Source: Chromatiales bacterium (GTDB lineage Bacteria; Pseudomonadota; Gammaproteobacteria; JAGRGH01). Taken from it: a DNA stretch of 64,000 bases. Location: contig JAGRGH010000049.1 in the NCBI GenBank assembly GCA_020445605.1, positions 248,001 through 312,000 of the forward strand. The letters are read 5' to 3'. Positions 47,966-57,944 of the stretch are shown one piece after another (within the stretch, counting starts at the first letter, position 1; every line of letters begins with the position of its first letter). A program made the translations under genes and the position numbers. The notes under the pieces were generated by a model that worked only from the letters and a program-made list of their open reading frames with translations, had not been told where the DNA came from and searched no databases.

Positions 47966-48888
47966 GTGCGTCTGGAAGTGTCTGCGCGGTCGTCGTGACC
48001 TACGATTATGACTATGCGCTGCTCGCCGAGATGATCGCATCGATTCACGATGTGCTGCCGCAGATCATCATTGTCGACAACAATGCCCGGCCCGACGAGC
48101 AGGCCATCAAAGGCATGGGCGAGCGGTTCTCACGTTGCATTTTCATTGTCAATCGGCATAACGCCGGTCTGGCAATCGCATTGAATCAGGGCATCGAACG
48201 GGCATTGAATGCCAGTCATGGCTGGGTGTTGTGTTTCGACCAGGACAGCCGGCCGACGCCAACCATGCTCAATGCGCTGCTGGAGGCTCGCGTAGTTGTC
48301 GCGCCGGAAACAACGGCGGCGATTGGTCCACGGATTCACGATGAGCCCGGCCACCGTGATCTGCCGTTCGTGCAATTCACCTGGTATGGCGTGCGTCGCA
48401 ACGTCGTGGATTCCACGGACAGCCGCTTTTTCGCCGCAGACTTCCTGATCACATCGGGATGCCTGATCAGTGCGCATGCATTGCGCACCGTGGGGTTGAT
48501 GGAAGCCGATCTCTTTGTCGACAACGTTGATCTGGAGTGGTGTCTGCGCGCTCGGGCCGCGGGGTTCCGGTGCCTGGGACTTGGCGCGGCCGTCCTGAAT
48601 CATCAGATCGGGCACGGCAGCCGACGTCTGCCCGGCGTCGCCCGGCCGATCCTGATGCACGGGCCTCGACGTCAATACTTCATGATGCGCAATCGCATCG
48701 CGCTGTATGGCCGCGCATACGTCCCGTGGCAATGGAAGACCGGCGATCTGCCGCGCCTGGTTTTCAAGCTCGTCTATTTTCCGCTGTTCGTGACGCCGCG
48801 CTGGCAGAACCTCACCAGCATGCTGGCCGGCATCCGCGACGGTGTGCGCGCGCTGCGCGCCGCCGGACGTATCCCACGCAGTGTCTGA
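47962..48888 (+). CDS. Family 2 glycosyltransferase (rhamnosyltransferase-like)
   Basis: A 308-residue GT-A protein. CAVVVTYDYDYALLAEMIASI starts the fold (split). QIIIVDNNA, NRHNAGLAIALNQGIERAL and WVLCFDQDSRPTP (DQDS as the metal site) follow. Then come FLITSGCLISAHALRTVG, LFVDNVDLEWCLRARAAGF (the EWCLR motif) and HGPRRQYFMMRNRIALYG. This closely follows RfbF/WbbL-like rhamnosyltransferases, though donor identity is inferred. ATG overlaps the previous stop (ATGA). Confidence 0.9.
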   Translation: MSASGSVCAVVVTYDYDYALLAEMIASIHDVLPQIIIVDNNARPDEQAIKGMGERFSRCIFIVNRHNAGLAIALNQGIERALNASHGWVLCFDQDSRPTPTMLNALLEARVVVAPETTAAIGPRIHDEPGHRDLPFVQFTWYGVRRNVVDSTDSRFFAADFLITSGCLISAHALRTVGLMEADLFVDNVDLEWCLRARAAGFRCLGLGAAVLNHQIGHGSRRLPGVARPILMHGPRRQYFMMRNRIALYGRAYVPWQWKTGDLPRLVFKLVYFPLFVTPRWQNLTSMLAGIRDGVRALRAAGRIPRSV

Positions 48889-49047
48889 ACGGGGCGCCCT
48901 GTAGAATGGTGCGCACGAAACCGACACCCATTGCACCGCCCAGTTATTTCAGGAATCCCGCATGAACCCGGGGCCCCGAGCCGACGCCGAACCTGAGTCC
49001 AGCGCCCGCGTGGCGACGTTTCACTAGCACGCAAGGCAAGCGGAGTC

Positions 49048-51585
49048 ATGCGCGTCTGTCTGGTCACCTACGGGAAGTTTCCCGATCCATCCGGCGTCGT
49101 GGCGGGCAACAGTGTCCGCGGACACCTGCTCGCGCGCGGTCTACTCGCGCACGGCATCGGCGTCGATTGGCTGTATCCCGCGTTTCTGGACCGGGAGAAC
49201 GACCCGAAGTTGCCCAGTACCAGCAACATTCGAGTGTACTCGTATGCCGACACCGCCGATCTGCTGTCGCGCATTGACGGGCTCGCACCCGACGTGGTGC
49301 TGGTGGGTTACTGGGAAATGCTTGAGCATTTTCCAGAGAACTACGCACGACCAATCGTCGTCGATGTCGTGGCCCCGCGCATACTCGAAAGCCTGTACGA
49401 AAACGGTCGTGATCTCAGCGAAGATGTGACGCGACTGACCACGCTGTACCGGCGTGCCGATCTGTTCATCTGCGGCACCGAGCGCCAGCGGCATTTCCTG
49501 TTGCCGTGGCTGATTCTCGCCGGGTTCGACTGCCGCGAACAGGTGCCGTCGATCGTCATCCCGATCTCTGTGGAACCCGCGGAACATCCGCTCGTGCCTC
49601 CGACCGAGCCCGAGCCGTGGCGTTTCGTGACCGGCGGTGTGCACTGGCCGTGGCGACGGACCCGGCGCTGGATCGATGCGCTGGAGCACGAAGTCAGGGC
49701 CCTGGACGGTCGTGCACACCTCGAATTGCTGAGCGGACGCTATGTCTATGCACCGGACCGGGACCAGGCCGCGGTTTCAGACGCCCGGCAGTCCGCGTTC
49801 GTAACGGAGCATGCGCTGAAGCCCTATGGAGAAATGCAGGGTTTTCTGCGCGGATGTCATGTCGGACTTGAACTCGCCGACCGCAATACCGAGCGCGAAT
49901 ACAGCCAGTCGTTCCGGGCCATGGAGTTCCTGCGCCAGGGACTCCCTCTGATCTGCAACCGATTTCTGGAGATCGCCGAGCACATCGACCATGCCGACGC
50001 AGGCTGGATCGTCGACGACCCGGCGGAACTCTCGGCCCTGGTCAGGCGCATCATCACCGATCCGTCGGAGTGGACCCGCCGCAGCAACAACGCGCTCGCG
50101 CTGGCCGATGAACGGTTTCATTTCGCGCGTACCGTCGAACCGCTGATCGCATACCTGCGCGCACCCGCGCGCCCGGCACGCGGGAATCAGCCACTGGGCC
50201 ACCGGCCCGAACCGGTTTCGCCGGCCGAAACCCAACCCGGAGAATCCACGCAATCCACCCCGCCGCTTACACCGATGCAGGCGGGCCAGGTCGACGGCCT
50301 GCCGCGAAAACACACCCTGATCCGGCGACTGGCGCAGGGTGCAGGCGCGGTGCTGCGTCGCCTGGCCCCGGGTCGATCGGCTGGCGTGATCACGATCACC
50401 CGCGACGACATCGATCCGCCGGACCATGGCGCGGCGGTCAAGATCGACCGAACGGCCTGGGCGCTGTCCCTGCAACTAGGGCACACCTGGATCGTGACCG
50501 AACGCCGGGACCGATACTTCGAATACACAGATGGCGTACGCAGCGAACGGCGCTTCCCGTTCTGGCTGCGCTGGCTCGGGCCCGATCGGCGGCGGGTGCA
50601 TGCGCGGCTGACCGCCGCCGGCATCCCCGCCGACAACGCGTTTCTGTACGCACCGCTGCATGACTGGAGCTTCATCCTGCGTACGGTGTACGTGGCGCTG
50701 CGCCACGGCGCACGTCGCTATCTCGCGGAATTTCCCGCCTATGCGCGGGCCGGACTCTGGGCGCGGCGCATGCTTGGCGGTCGGCTGATGATTGCCGAAC
50801 ACAATGTGGAATATCAGCGCCTGCACGAGCAATACCCGAGCATGCCCGAACTCGGCTATGAAATCGCACGTCTGAGCGAGCTGTTTCTGTGCGGCGCGGC
50901 GGATGCGGTGATCGCTGTATCGGATCGCGACCTTCAGACACTGGCCGCCGCCGGCGTGCCGCGCGAGCGGCTGCGAATGGTGCCGCACGGGGTGGATCTG
51001 GATGCCTTTGATCAAGCCGTTCCGCTGGATCTCCAGACACACTACGCGATTGAGCCCGGCACGCCCGTGCTCGTCTACCACGGCATCTACGGCTACCCGC
51101 CGAATCTGGAGGCCATGCAGGTGTTCGCGAAGGAAATCCTGCCGCGCATCCATGCGCGCGGCCTGCGCCCGAAGGTGCTCGCCATCGGACGTCATCCGCC
51201 CGCCCGCCCGCTGCATGAAGACATCATCTTCACCGGATCGTTGCCCGCGCTGGCGCCGGTATTGCGCGCCGCGCAGATCGCCGTGGTGCCCCTGATGCAG
51301 GGTGGTGGCACGCGCATGAAGGTGCTCGACTATTTCGCCGCCAATCTGCCCGTGATCAGCACCAGCAAGGGTGTGGAAGGCCTGCCCGTGCGCGATGGTC
51401 GCGAAGTGGTCGTGCGCGACGATTTCGGTGCATTTGCCGCCGCCGTCGTGGACCTCGTCCAGAATCCGGACCAGGCCCGCAAGATCGCCGCGAAGGGCCG
51501 CGCGCTTGTCGAACGACTGGACTGGCGTGAGATCGGTGCCCAGTATGTCCGCGCGTTTGATCAGTCACGCGCAGGCAATCATTGA
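49048..51585 (+). CDS. Tandem GT-B glycosyltransferase fusion
   Basis: An 845-residue protein with two GT4-like halves. Half 1 (about 1-370) has VCLVTYGKFPDPSGVVAGNSVRGHLLARG (split), FICGTERQRHFLLPWL and a degenerate C-terminal lobe EYSQSFRAMEFLRQGLPLIC. A Pro/Gln-rich linker follows (about 375-430). Half 2 (about 446-845) has IAEHNVEYQRLHEQYP, MVPHGVDLDAF, LVYHGIYGYPPNLEAM and GGGTRMKVLDYFAANLPVIST with the nucleotide-sugar Glu region. It could add two successive sugars or one half may be regulatory. GGAG lies very close to the ATG. Confidence 0.87.
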   Translation: MRVCLVTYGKFPDPSGVVAGNSVRGHLLARGLLAHGIGVDWLYPAFLDRENDPKLPSTSNIRVYSYADTADLLSRIDGLAPDVVLVGYWEMLEHFPENYARPIVVDVVAPRILESLYENGRDLSEDVTRLTTLYRRADLFICGTERQRHFLLPWLILAGFDCREQVPSIVIPISVEPAEHPLVPPTEPEPWRFVTGGVHWPWRRTRRWIDALEHEVRALDGRAHLELLSGRYVYAPDRDQAAVSDARQSAFVTEHALKPYGEMQGFLRGCHVGLELADRNTEREYSQSFRAMEFLRQGLPLICNRFLEIAEHIDHADAGWIVDDPAELSALVRRIITDPSEWTRRSNNALALADERFHFARTVEPLIAYLRAPARPARGNQPLGHRPEPVSPAETQPGESTQSTPPLTPMQAGQVDGLPRKHTLIRRLAQGAGAVLRRLAPGRSAGVITITRDDIDPPDHGAAVKIDRTAWALSLQLGHTWIVTERRDRYFEYTDGVRSERRFPFWLRWLGPDRRRVHARLTAAGIPADNAFLYAPLHDWSFILRTVYVALRHGARRYLAEFPAYARAGLWARRMLGGRLMIAEHNVEYQRLHEQYPSMPELGYEIARLSELFLCGAADAVIAVSDRDLQTLAAAGVPRERLRMVPHGVDLDAFDQAVPLDLQTHYAIEPGTPVLVYHGIYGYPPNLEAMQVFAKEILPRIHARGLRPKVLAIGRHPPARPLHEDIIFTGSLPALAPVLRAAQIAVVPLMQGGGTRMKVLDYFAANLPVISTSKGVEGLPVRDGREVVVRDDFGAFAAAVVDLVQNPDQARKIAAKGRALVERLDWREIGAQYVRAFDQSRAGNH

Positions 51586-51619
51586 CGAAATCATTTCCGT
51601 TGACCGTGCACGAAACCTG

Positions 51620-52117
51620 ATGAACGACGACGAACCCAGACTCACGCATCTGAACGAGGCCGGCGAAGCGCACATGGTCGATGTCGGCGACAAAACACCC
51701 GCGCGTCGCCGTGCCATTGCCAGCGGTCTGATTCGCATGGATCGACGCACGCTGGAGATGATCGCGGACGGCGCCCATCCAAAAGGCGATGTGTTTGCCG
51801 TCGCGCGTGTGGCCGGCATCATGGCCGCCAAACGTGCTTCCGAAACCGTTCCACTGTGTCACCCGCTGGCGCTTTCGCGCGTCGCAGTGGACCTGGGAAC
51901 CGATCGCGAGATCAATGCGGTTGTCGTTCACGCGACCGCGGAGACGACCGGACCGACCGGCGTGGAAATCGAGGCCCTCGCCGCCGTGCAGGCCACGCTG
52001 CTGACGGTCTACGACATGTGCAAGGCGGTGGATCGCGGGATGGTGATCGACCAGGTGCGGCTCGAGCACAAATCCGGCGGTCGATCCGGCACCTGGGAAC
52101 GCACACGCCAAGCCTGA
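51620..52117 (+). CDS. moaC: Cyclic pyranopterin monophosphate synthase
   Basis: Second step of molybdenum cofactor synthesis. The 165-residue product matches the family length of about 160. Motifs: LTHLNEAGEAHMVDVGDKTPARR (split), KGDVFAVARVAGIMAAKRASE, TVPLCHPLALSRV, and GVEIEALAAVQATLLTVYDMCKAVDRG (split) with the catalytic Asp and Lys. It starts 34 nt after the GT fusion and converges with the giant glycosyltransferase 30 nt downstream. No other moa gene is near, so it is a metabolic gene embedded in the glycan block. Confidence 0.96.
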   Translation: MNDDEPRLTHLNEAGEAHMVDVGDKTPARRRAIASGLIRMDRRTLEMIADGAHPKGDVFAVARVAGIMAAKRASETVPLCHPLALSRVAVDLGTDREINAVVVHATAETTGPTGVEIEALAAVQATLLTVYDMCKAVDRGMVIDQVRLEHKSGGRSGTWERTRQA

Positions 52118-52147
52118 CCACCCGCGGTAGCGGACCGATCCGGCGGC

Positions 52148-55100
52148 TCAGTCCGCAGGGCGATCCAGAATTCGCGCCAGCGTCTCTCTCGCGCGCGCGG
52201 TGGAAAAGTTCTCTTCGATGTTGCGCACACCGCCTGCTGCCAGACGCCGCCAGAGCGCGGAATCCGTATAGGCGCGGACGATCTGGTCGGCGAATGTGAC
52301 TGCATCGTCAGCGACGAGCACGTCCTCGCCATCGACCAGCCCCATACCCTCCACCGCAACCGCCGTTGCCACGGCCGGCACACCAAAGCTCATCGACGAA
52401 TTGATCTTGCCCTTGACGCCGGCGCCAAAGCGCAGCGGTGCCACCGTCAGACGCACGCGACGCAGCAGTGCGTCGAGATCCGGAACGAAACCCATCACCG
52501 TGACCCCGTCGCCAGACAGCGCGCGGACCTCTTCGGTGATGTTGCTGCCGACCAGCATGAGTTCGGCATCGGGAAGCTGTCGACGGACGCGTGGCCAGAT
52601 GTCCCAGACCAGCCACTGGGCCGCATCCACGTTCGGCGGGTGCCGGAACCCGCCTACGAACAGAACACCCGAGCGCTGACCAAAATCGGCGCGACTCGAC
52701 TCCGGTTCCGGTTCATGGATGTTGGAGACCACCTCCACCACGAGCCCGGGGTTCTCTCGCAGCAGCAGTTCCCGCTCGACCGGGCTCACGACCAGCGTCA
52801 CATCCGCGGACTTCATCACGCCAATCTCCTGCTGACGGGTCCGCGCGGCATCGGCACGGCGCTGATCGTCGTTGCGCAACTCGGCCTCGCGCTGCTCGCG
52901 CAGATAGTGCAGATCCACGGTGTCGAAGATGAACCGGGCCTGCGGCGCGTGACGTCGGATCAAATCGGCATACCGACCGGCGATGTGATGGCGGCTGACC
53001 AGCACGGCCGCCACACCTGCGCCGTGATTGCGAAACCACGCTTCGGCACGCGGCTGCCAGTTGCAATAGACCTCGATACCAAGATCGCGCAGCTGATCGC
53101 CGTAATCGCCGTGACACGAACCGTTTGCCGGAAAGAACACCACATGCATGCCAAGCGACTGCACGGCCTGCATGAGCCTGACGATACGCAAAGAACCCGA
53201 ATCCTGATCGGGTGTGGGCATGATCGCGTCGATGAGCACGAGCGTCGGCCGCTCGCGGCGGCTGGGCCAGTCGATGTTCGAACTTTCGGAGGCCGCCCTT
53301 GCCGAGCGCAGGCGTTCCAGCGCTGAACCTGCGGTGCTTGACTGGAATAACGCACGCGGCTGCACGAAAACCCTGCGCCCGGCCAGTCGCGCGCTCACGC
53401 TGAGTTCATACGCCGCGGATTCGAACGAATCCGCGGCAGCGGAGACCCCACCGAGCGCCTCGAAGGTCGCGCGCGTCATTGCGATTGCCCCGGGCCCCAG
53501 CGCATCCACTTCGGTAAAAAATCCAAAGCGGGCGGCATCCGCGCGCTCGCCGGCACCACGCGGCTTGACACCGCCATTCTCCAGGACTCTCAACCCCGCA
53601 GCGACCAACTGTCCGTGGACGTCGGCCAGGGAACCACCAACAATCGCCGTCGAATCCGCGACAGCGGCCGCGTACAACAGATCGACGGCACCTGCCCCCG
53701 GGACGCAGCCGGCATCGATGAAAATCAGCTTTTCCGCCCGCGCGTCAGCCACGGCGGCTGCGAGCAGACGCGGGACTTCCGCGCCCGCTGCTGCATCAAT
53801 CGCACGAACCCCTTCCACATCATTCAACGCCTCGGCGTCGGCGCCCGCGACGAGGACTTCATGGGCAACCTCCGGCCTGTGGCTGGCAAGCGCATTGAGC
53901 GACGAACGAACCGGGACGCGGGAACGACTGGCCAGGACAATCAGCGAAATGCGGGGTTTCTCGCTCGTATCCAGCCTGATCGGCGTGGCCACCGGCTGTG
54001 CAGGTTCGCCAGATTCCGGTTGCACAGCACCCGGGCGCAACCGGGAGCGAATACGCCGGGCGTACTCCGTCGCCGAGCGCAGGGGTCTGGTGATGCGCCA
54101 GGAGCGACTGTTCTCGATCAGGTTCAGGCGCTGCTGTGTCAGGCTGTGCTCGGATTCCAGCGCAAGCCGCGATCTTTCGCTCGTTTCCAGCCGTTCGCGC
54201 GTATCGCGAAGCTGATCCTTGAGGGTTTCGGAGTAGTCGACCAGCTTGTCGCGGACCGCACTGACTTCGCGCAGGGTGGCGTCAAGCTGTTCATGACGCT
54301 CCAGAAGCTGGTTGTGCCGGCCCAGCAACTTGTCGTGACGTTCAACGAGCGCGTCGTGCGCACGCAGTTGCTCCAGGAGCCGCCCGTGACGTTCCACCAG
54401 TTCATCGTGCGCCTTGAGCCGATCGAGCAGTCTCTCCTGATCCGCCATGACCCGCGCGCGTTCCTGCACGAAATGCGCATGCTCGATCTGACGATCCTGA
54501 TTGATCGCATTCAGATGTCCCTGGTGTTCATCACGCTCGCGCTGCAACTGATCCGTGGCCCGCCGGAAGTGACCGCGAGTGTTCTCCAGTTCGCGCTCGA
54601 CGACCGACGCGTGAATTTCCAGGTGCTCGAACGCGCGTGCGCGGCGCTCCGTGACGGCGTTCCAGAACGACTGTTCGGCGTCCGGCATGCGGGGCCGATA
54701 ACGTAGCTCGCTGACCTCGACAGGCCCGAGCAGGGCGGCATAGTCTGCAACCATCGCCTCTGCATCACGCTCACCGACAGACCGGGTACGGGCCGCAGCG
54801 AGACGCCCGGGGTCTGCAGCCAGCGCGACGAGTTCGGCGATCGCTTCGCGTTCGTCGTCAGGCAGCAATGCGCCGCCACCCCGCTCGATGCGCTCACCAA
54901 GCGCGCCGATCGCGGTCGCGACCAGCGGAATAGCCAGCTCTTGCAGTTCGAGCGCGATATAGGAAAACGTTTCGGCGATCTGCGATGGAATCCACGCAAG
55001 CGAAGGTTGCAGCGCGTTGACGTAACTCGCGAGCTGCGCCGGCTCGTAGTTTTCGATCATCGTCAGACCCGTGCACATCGGGACCTGATCCCCGCCAACG

Positions 55101-56617
55101 CCCGCCCCCAGCAGCACGATGTCCCAGGCGCCGAGCAGCGCGTCCAGGTTACGCACGATCAGCAGGCGCCCCTTCTCCGGAGACATGCGTCCGGGCACCA
55201 GCAACAGCGGTTTGCCCGTTCGGGAAACTCGCTGGAGCTCGGCGTCATCCGCGGCAGATTCGCCCACCGGTTCGAGCCCGTGCTCGATCACCGTAGCTGG
55301 CGGCAGGCGCCCGTCCGACAGCTCGCCCACGAGTCGCGCCGCCGCCCCAGAGGGCGCAATCAGTGCGACTTGCCGGGTTTCCACCGCCGCGACGAAACGC
55401 TGCATCCGCCGCGCCCAGCGTTGCGGTCCGAGATCGGCGAACACGCTCGCGTACGGGTTTGCGTCCAACCGATGCACATGCCCGGCCAGGGGATCCTGAC
55501 CCGGCGTCAGCCGCGCTGCGAACATCACCATGTCGTGGAAGACGAACACCGTGGGGCGACCTGTTTCCAACGCTGTGATCGTGTGGCCGATCAACGAGGA
55601 CACGAGCACGGCGTCCACCCCGTAGTCGCTCAGCACGCTGTCGAGAACGTTGTCATAGTCCAAACTGTTCGTTTCAATATCACCGTTCGGCGCATCCAGC
55701 ACCCATCGTCGCAGTGGGTCGCGTTCATTGCCGTAGTACAGGGCCAGCGACTGTCCATGCTCACAACGCTTCCATTGCCCTTCGGAACGCAGCTGCAGAT
55801 GATGGCGCGCCGCATCGGCGGCGATGAAGTCGTGTACGAAGCGCGCAATACCGCCGCCCCAGCTGTGCGTGACATGCAACACCACGGGTTTGCGATCCGC
55901 ACCCGGATATCCGGCGATCCTGCTGTGTGCATCGCGCAACGCGACGCGCAACTCGTCGAGCGCATCGCCGCGTGCGAGGGCATGCGGATCGTCCTGCGCC
56001 GCGCGCGCCACCGGCAGCGCGGGGTGCCCTACGAAGACATGGTCGCAAAGACCGATGCGTGCACCGCCGTCCCGCAGCGCTGCGAGCAGATCCGCAAGCG
56101 TGCAGCCGAACGAATCCCCGTGCGGCAATGCGTCCACCTGGAGACAAAGACACGGACCGACGGGCTCGCGGGTTTCGATGACCAGACGACGGGATGCGCA
56201 AAAGACCTGCGCATCCAGTGGGTCGGAGGCGCGCTGGTCGTGCGCAGAATCCGCTGGAAGCGGCGCGGCGTGCACGCCGGCGCCGCTCAACGGCGCGACC
56301 GCGACCAGTTTCGAATCGGCGCTGAATGCGTGTTCGAGCCGTGCGAAGCCGAGCGGCGCGATCGCGGCCTGCGGTGCAAGCAGCACCACGAATCTCGCGT
56401 TGGCTAAGCCCGCTCGATCGCGCAGTTCATTCCAGGGCATGTGCACCGCATCGAGTCTGCCGTCCTCCGGGCGCGCTCCCGCGTCGGATTCGACACCCAG
56501 CAATGCGATTGTGCCCTGTCCGTCCAGCCCTGCGAGCCAATCCGGATCCGGCGCACTCGCAGGCGAATGCATGACTGCAATCAGCCGACCGGGTGCGTCG
56601 ACCATCCGACCGGCCAT
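52148..56617 (-). CDS. Giant multidomain glycosyltransferase (1489 residues)
   Basis: Apparent order: a poorly conserved N-terminal domain (1-235); a GT-B/GT4-like domain (about 244-640: VVLHVTHSWGGGIARFVHDF, VPGRMSPEKGRLLIVRNLDA, QIAETFSYIALELQELAIP); and a long coiled coil (about 660-850) containing near-repeats AHDELVERHGRLLEQL, AHDALVERHDKLLGRH and NQLLERHEQLDATL. Then a GT2-like domain with an FIDAGC metal-type motif (about 885-1115) and a C-terminal GT4-like domain (about 1120-1489: FVGGFRHPPNVDAAQWLVWD, GAGVKGKINSSMSFGVPAVAT). It is cytosolic by sequence. Coiled coils in such enzymes can act as chain-length rulers; this is inference. TGATG couples it to the upstream GT2 gene. Confidence 0.87.
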   Translation of the reverse strand: MAGRMVDAPGRLIAVMHSPASAPDPDWLAGLDGQGTIALLGVESDAGARPEDGRLDAVHMPWNELRDRAGLANARFVVLLAPQAAIAPLGFARLEHAFSADSKLVAVAPLSGAGVHAAPLPADSAHDQRASDPLDAQVFCASRRLVIETREPVGPCLCLQVDALPHGDSFGCTLADLLAALRDGGARIGLCDHVFVGHPALPVARAAQDDPHALARGDALDELRVALRDAHSRIAGYPGADRKPVVLHVTHSWGGGIARFVHDFIAADAARHHLQLRSEGQWKRCEHGQSLALYYGNERDPLRRWVLDAPNGDIETNSLDYDNVLDSVLSDYGVDAVLVSSLIGHTITALETGRPTVFVFHDMVMFAARLTPGQDPLAGHVHRLDANPYASVFADLGPQRWARRMQRFVAAVETRQVALIAPSGAAARLVGELSDGRLPPATVIEHGLEPVGESAADDAELQRVSRTGKPLLLVPGRMSPEKGRLLIVRNLDALLGAWDIVLLGAGVGGDQVPMCTGLTMIENYEPAQLASYVNALQPSLAWIPSQIAETFSYIALELQELAIPLVATAIGALGERIERGGGALLPDDEREAIAELVALAADPGRLAAARTRSVGERDAEAMVADYAALLGPVEVSELRYRPRMPDAEQSFWNAVTERRARAFEHLEIHASVVERELENTRGHFRRATDQLQRERDEHQGHLNAINQDRQIEHAHFVQERARVMADQERLLDRLKAHDELVERHGRLLEQLRAHDALVERHDKLLGRHNQLLERHEQLDATLREVSAVRDKLVDYSETLKDQLRDTRERLETSERSRLALESEHSLTQQRLNLIENSRSWRITRPLRSATEYARRIRSRLRPGAVQPESGEPAQPVATPIRLDTSEKPRISLIVLASRSRVPVRSSLNALASHRPEVAHEVLVAGADAEALNDVEGVRAIDAAAGAEVPRLLAAAVADARAEKLIFIDAGCVPGAGAVDLLYAAAVADSTAIVGGSLADVHGQLVAAGLRVLENGGVKPRGAGERADAARFGFFTEVDALGPGAIAMTRATFEALGGVSAAADSFESAAYELSVSARLAGRRVFVQPRALFQSSTAGSALERLRSARAASESSNIDWPSRRERPTLVLIDAIMPTPDQDSGSLRIVRLMQAVQSLGMHVVFFPANGSCHGDYGDQLRDLGIEVYCNWQPRAEAWFRNHGAGVAAVLVSRHHIAGRYADLIRRHAPQARFIFDTVDLHYLREQREAELRNDDQRRADAARTRQQEIGVMKSADVTLVVSPVERELLLRENPGLVVEVVSNIHEPEPESSRADFGQRSGVLFVGGFRHPPNVDAAQWLVWDIWPRVRRQLPDAELMLVGSNITEEVRALSGDGVTVMGFVPDLDALLRRVRLTVAPLRFGAGVKGKINSSMSFGVPAVATAVAVEGMGLVDGEDVLVADDAVTFADQIVRAYTDSALWRRLAAGGVRNIEENFSTARARETLARILDRPAD

Positions 56618-57474
56618 CAGCGGGCGGACGCCTGGTGGATGTTCAACCAGGCCAGCGCACGTTCCCGAAACGGACGTGGCGGGTCCGCATCGATGAACGC
56701 CCGAACCAGCTTCCCATAGTGTGGATGCGCGGCACTGAGGACTCGATCACCGGCCTGCATCAACTCACGGCGCGACTCGCCGAAACTGCTGCCACCCTTG
56801 TGAAAGACATAGACATCCGTGGCGAGCACATTGCGCAGCCCGGCCGCCAGCGCACGCATGCACCAGTCGTTCTCCTCGCCGTAGCCGCGCGGATAACTTA
56901 CGGCATCGAACAGGCCGACCCGGTCGATCGCATCGCGGCGGATGTACATGCAGAATCCCACCGCCGTCGGGATATCAATCGTCTGGCCGCTATTCACGCT
57001 GGAGAAAGCACGATCGAGCTGCGCCACGCTCTGCCCCGGCGCCAGGGCATTGTCGATGAGGAACTCCGGAAAACTCGCAATCGTCGCGTTGTTTGAAAAC
57101 GGCGTGACGCTCGCGATATCGGGCGCGCTATGCGCGGCGTTTCGCAGTCGCGCGACCCAGTCGTTCGCAACTACTGTGTCGCTGTTCAACAGAATGACGT
57201 CATCACGCCAGGCAGCATCCATCGCGGCGTTGGCCGTCCGGGTGAATCCGAGATTCTCGGGCTGGCGAACAATCCGCACCCCGGGAGTCTGCGTGTAACG
57301 ATCGAGCAGCGCGCCGATCTCCGCATCCGGGCTCGCGTCATCGCGCAGTTCAAGCGTGAATGGCGGGTTGATCGCCATGCTCGCGACCACGCTTTCCACG
57401 CAGCGCTCGACCAGCTGCGCCGCGCCATGGATCGGGATCGCGACCACCAGGCCGCCGGGAGACACGAGGTTCAT
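56617..57474 (-). CDS. Family 2 glycosyltransferase
   Basis: A 285-residue GT-A transferase: [53 protein letters not shown], and [18 protein letters not shown] with SDT in the DxD position. [18 protein letters not shown] and [15 protein letters not shown] (the ExDW motif) close the domain. It is probably a rhamnosyl- or glucosyl-type chain-extending enzyme. It overlaps ispF upstream (ATGA) and the giant glycosyltransferase downstream (TGATG), so it is read from the ftsB-ispD-ispF transcript. Confidence 0.9.
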   Translation of the reverse strand: MNLVSPGGLVVAIPIHGAAQLVERCVESVVASMAINPPFTLELRDDASPDAEIGALLDRYTQTPGVRIVRQPENLGFTRTANAAMDAAWRDDVILLNSDTVVANDWVARLRNAAHSAPDIASVTPFSNNATIASFPEFLIDNALAPGQSVAQLDRAFSSVNSGQTIDIPTAVGFCMYIRRDAIDRVGLFDAVSYPRGYGEENDWCMRALAAGLRNVLATDVYVFHKGGSSFGESRRELMQAGDRVLSAAHPHYGKLVRAFIDADPPRPFRERALAWLNIHQASAR

Positions 57475-57944
57475 ATCGACTCAATCAGCACGACGGCAAA
57501 CGCCGCAATGCCCTCCCCGCGTCCGGTGAAGCCAAGCCCTTCGCTGGTCGTCGCCTTCAATCCAACGGCATCGACGCCGATCTGCAGGTCGCTCGCGATG
57601 TTCGCGCGCATTGCATCCACATGCGCGGCGAGGCGTGGCGCCTGCGCGACGACGGTCAGGTCCGCGTTCACAACGCGATAACCGACCTTCGCCACCCTTG
57701 CAACCACGCTGCGCAAGAGTTCGCGTGAATCGATGCCGCGATAGCGCTGATCGGTATCCGGAAACTGCCGGCCGATATCGCCGAGTGCCCCCGCACCCAG
57801 CAACGCATCGCAAAGCGCATGCAGGACCACATCGCCATCGGAATGCGCGACCAGACCGTGAGAGTGTGGAATGCGCGTTCCGCCCAGCACCACATGGTCG
57901 CCCGGTCCGAACCGATGCACGTCAATGCCCTGCCCGATTCGCAT
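57471..57944 (-). CDS. ispF: 2-C-methyl-D-erythritol 2,4-cyclodiphosphate synthase
   Basis: Fifth step of the methylerythritol phosphate isoprenoid pathway, a trimeric zinc enzyme of 157 residues. It has the metal-binding GIDVHRF (Asp, His) and [18 protein letters not shown] with the second His. [14 protein letters not shown] and the C-terminal [21 protein letters not shown] (split) complete it. Overlaps ispD by TGATG and the downstream GT2 by ATGA. Confidence 0.98.
   Translation of the reverse strand: MRIGQGIDVHRFGPGDHVVLGGTRIPHSHGLVAHSDGDVVLHALCDALLGAGALGDIGRQFPDTDQRYRGIDSRELLRSVVARVAKVGYRVVNADLTVVAQAPRLAAHVDAMRANIASDLQIGVDAVGLKATTSEGLGFTGRGEGIAAFAVVLIESI

Noticed and set aside
48962-49027. 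22-codon open frame just before the tandem glycosyltransferase gene (possible leader peptide)
   Set aside because: No ribosome site, no attenuator-like hairpin and no run of one amino acid; too short to support.
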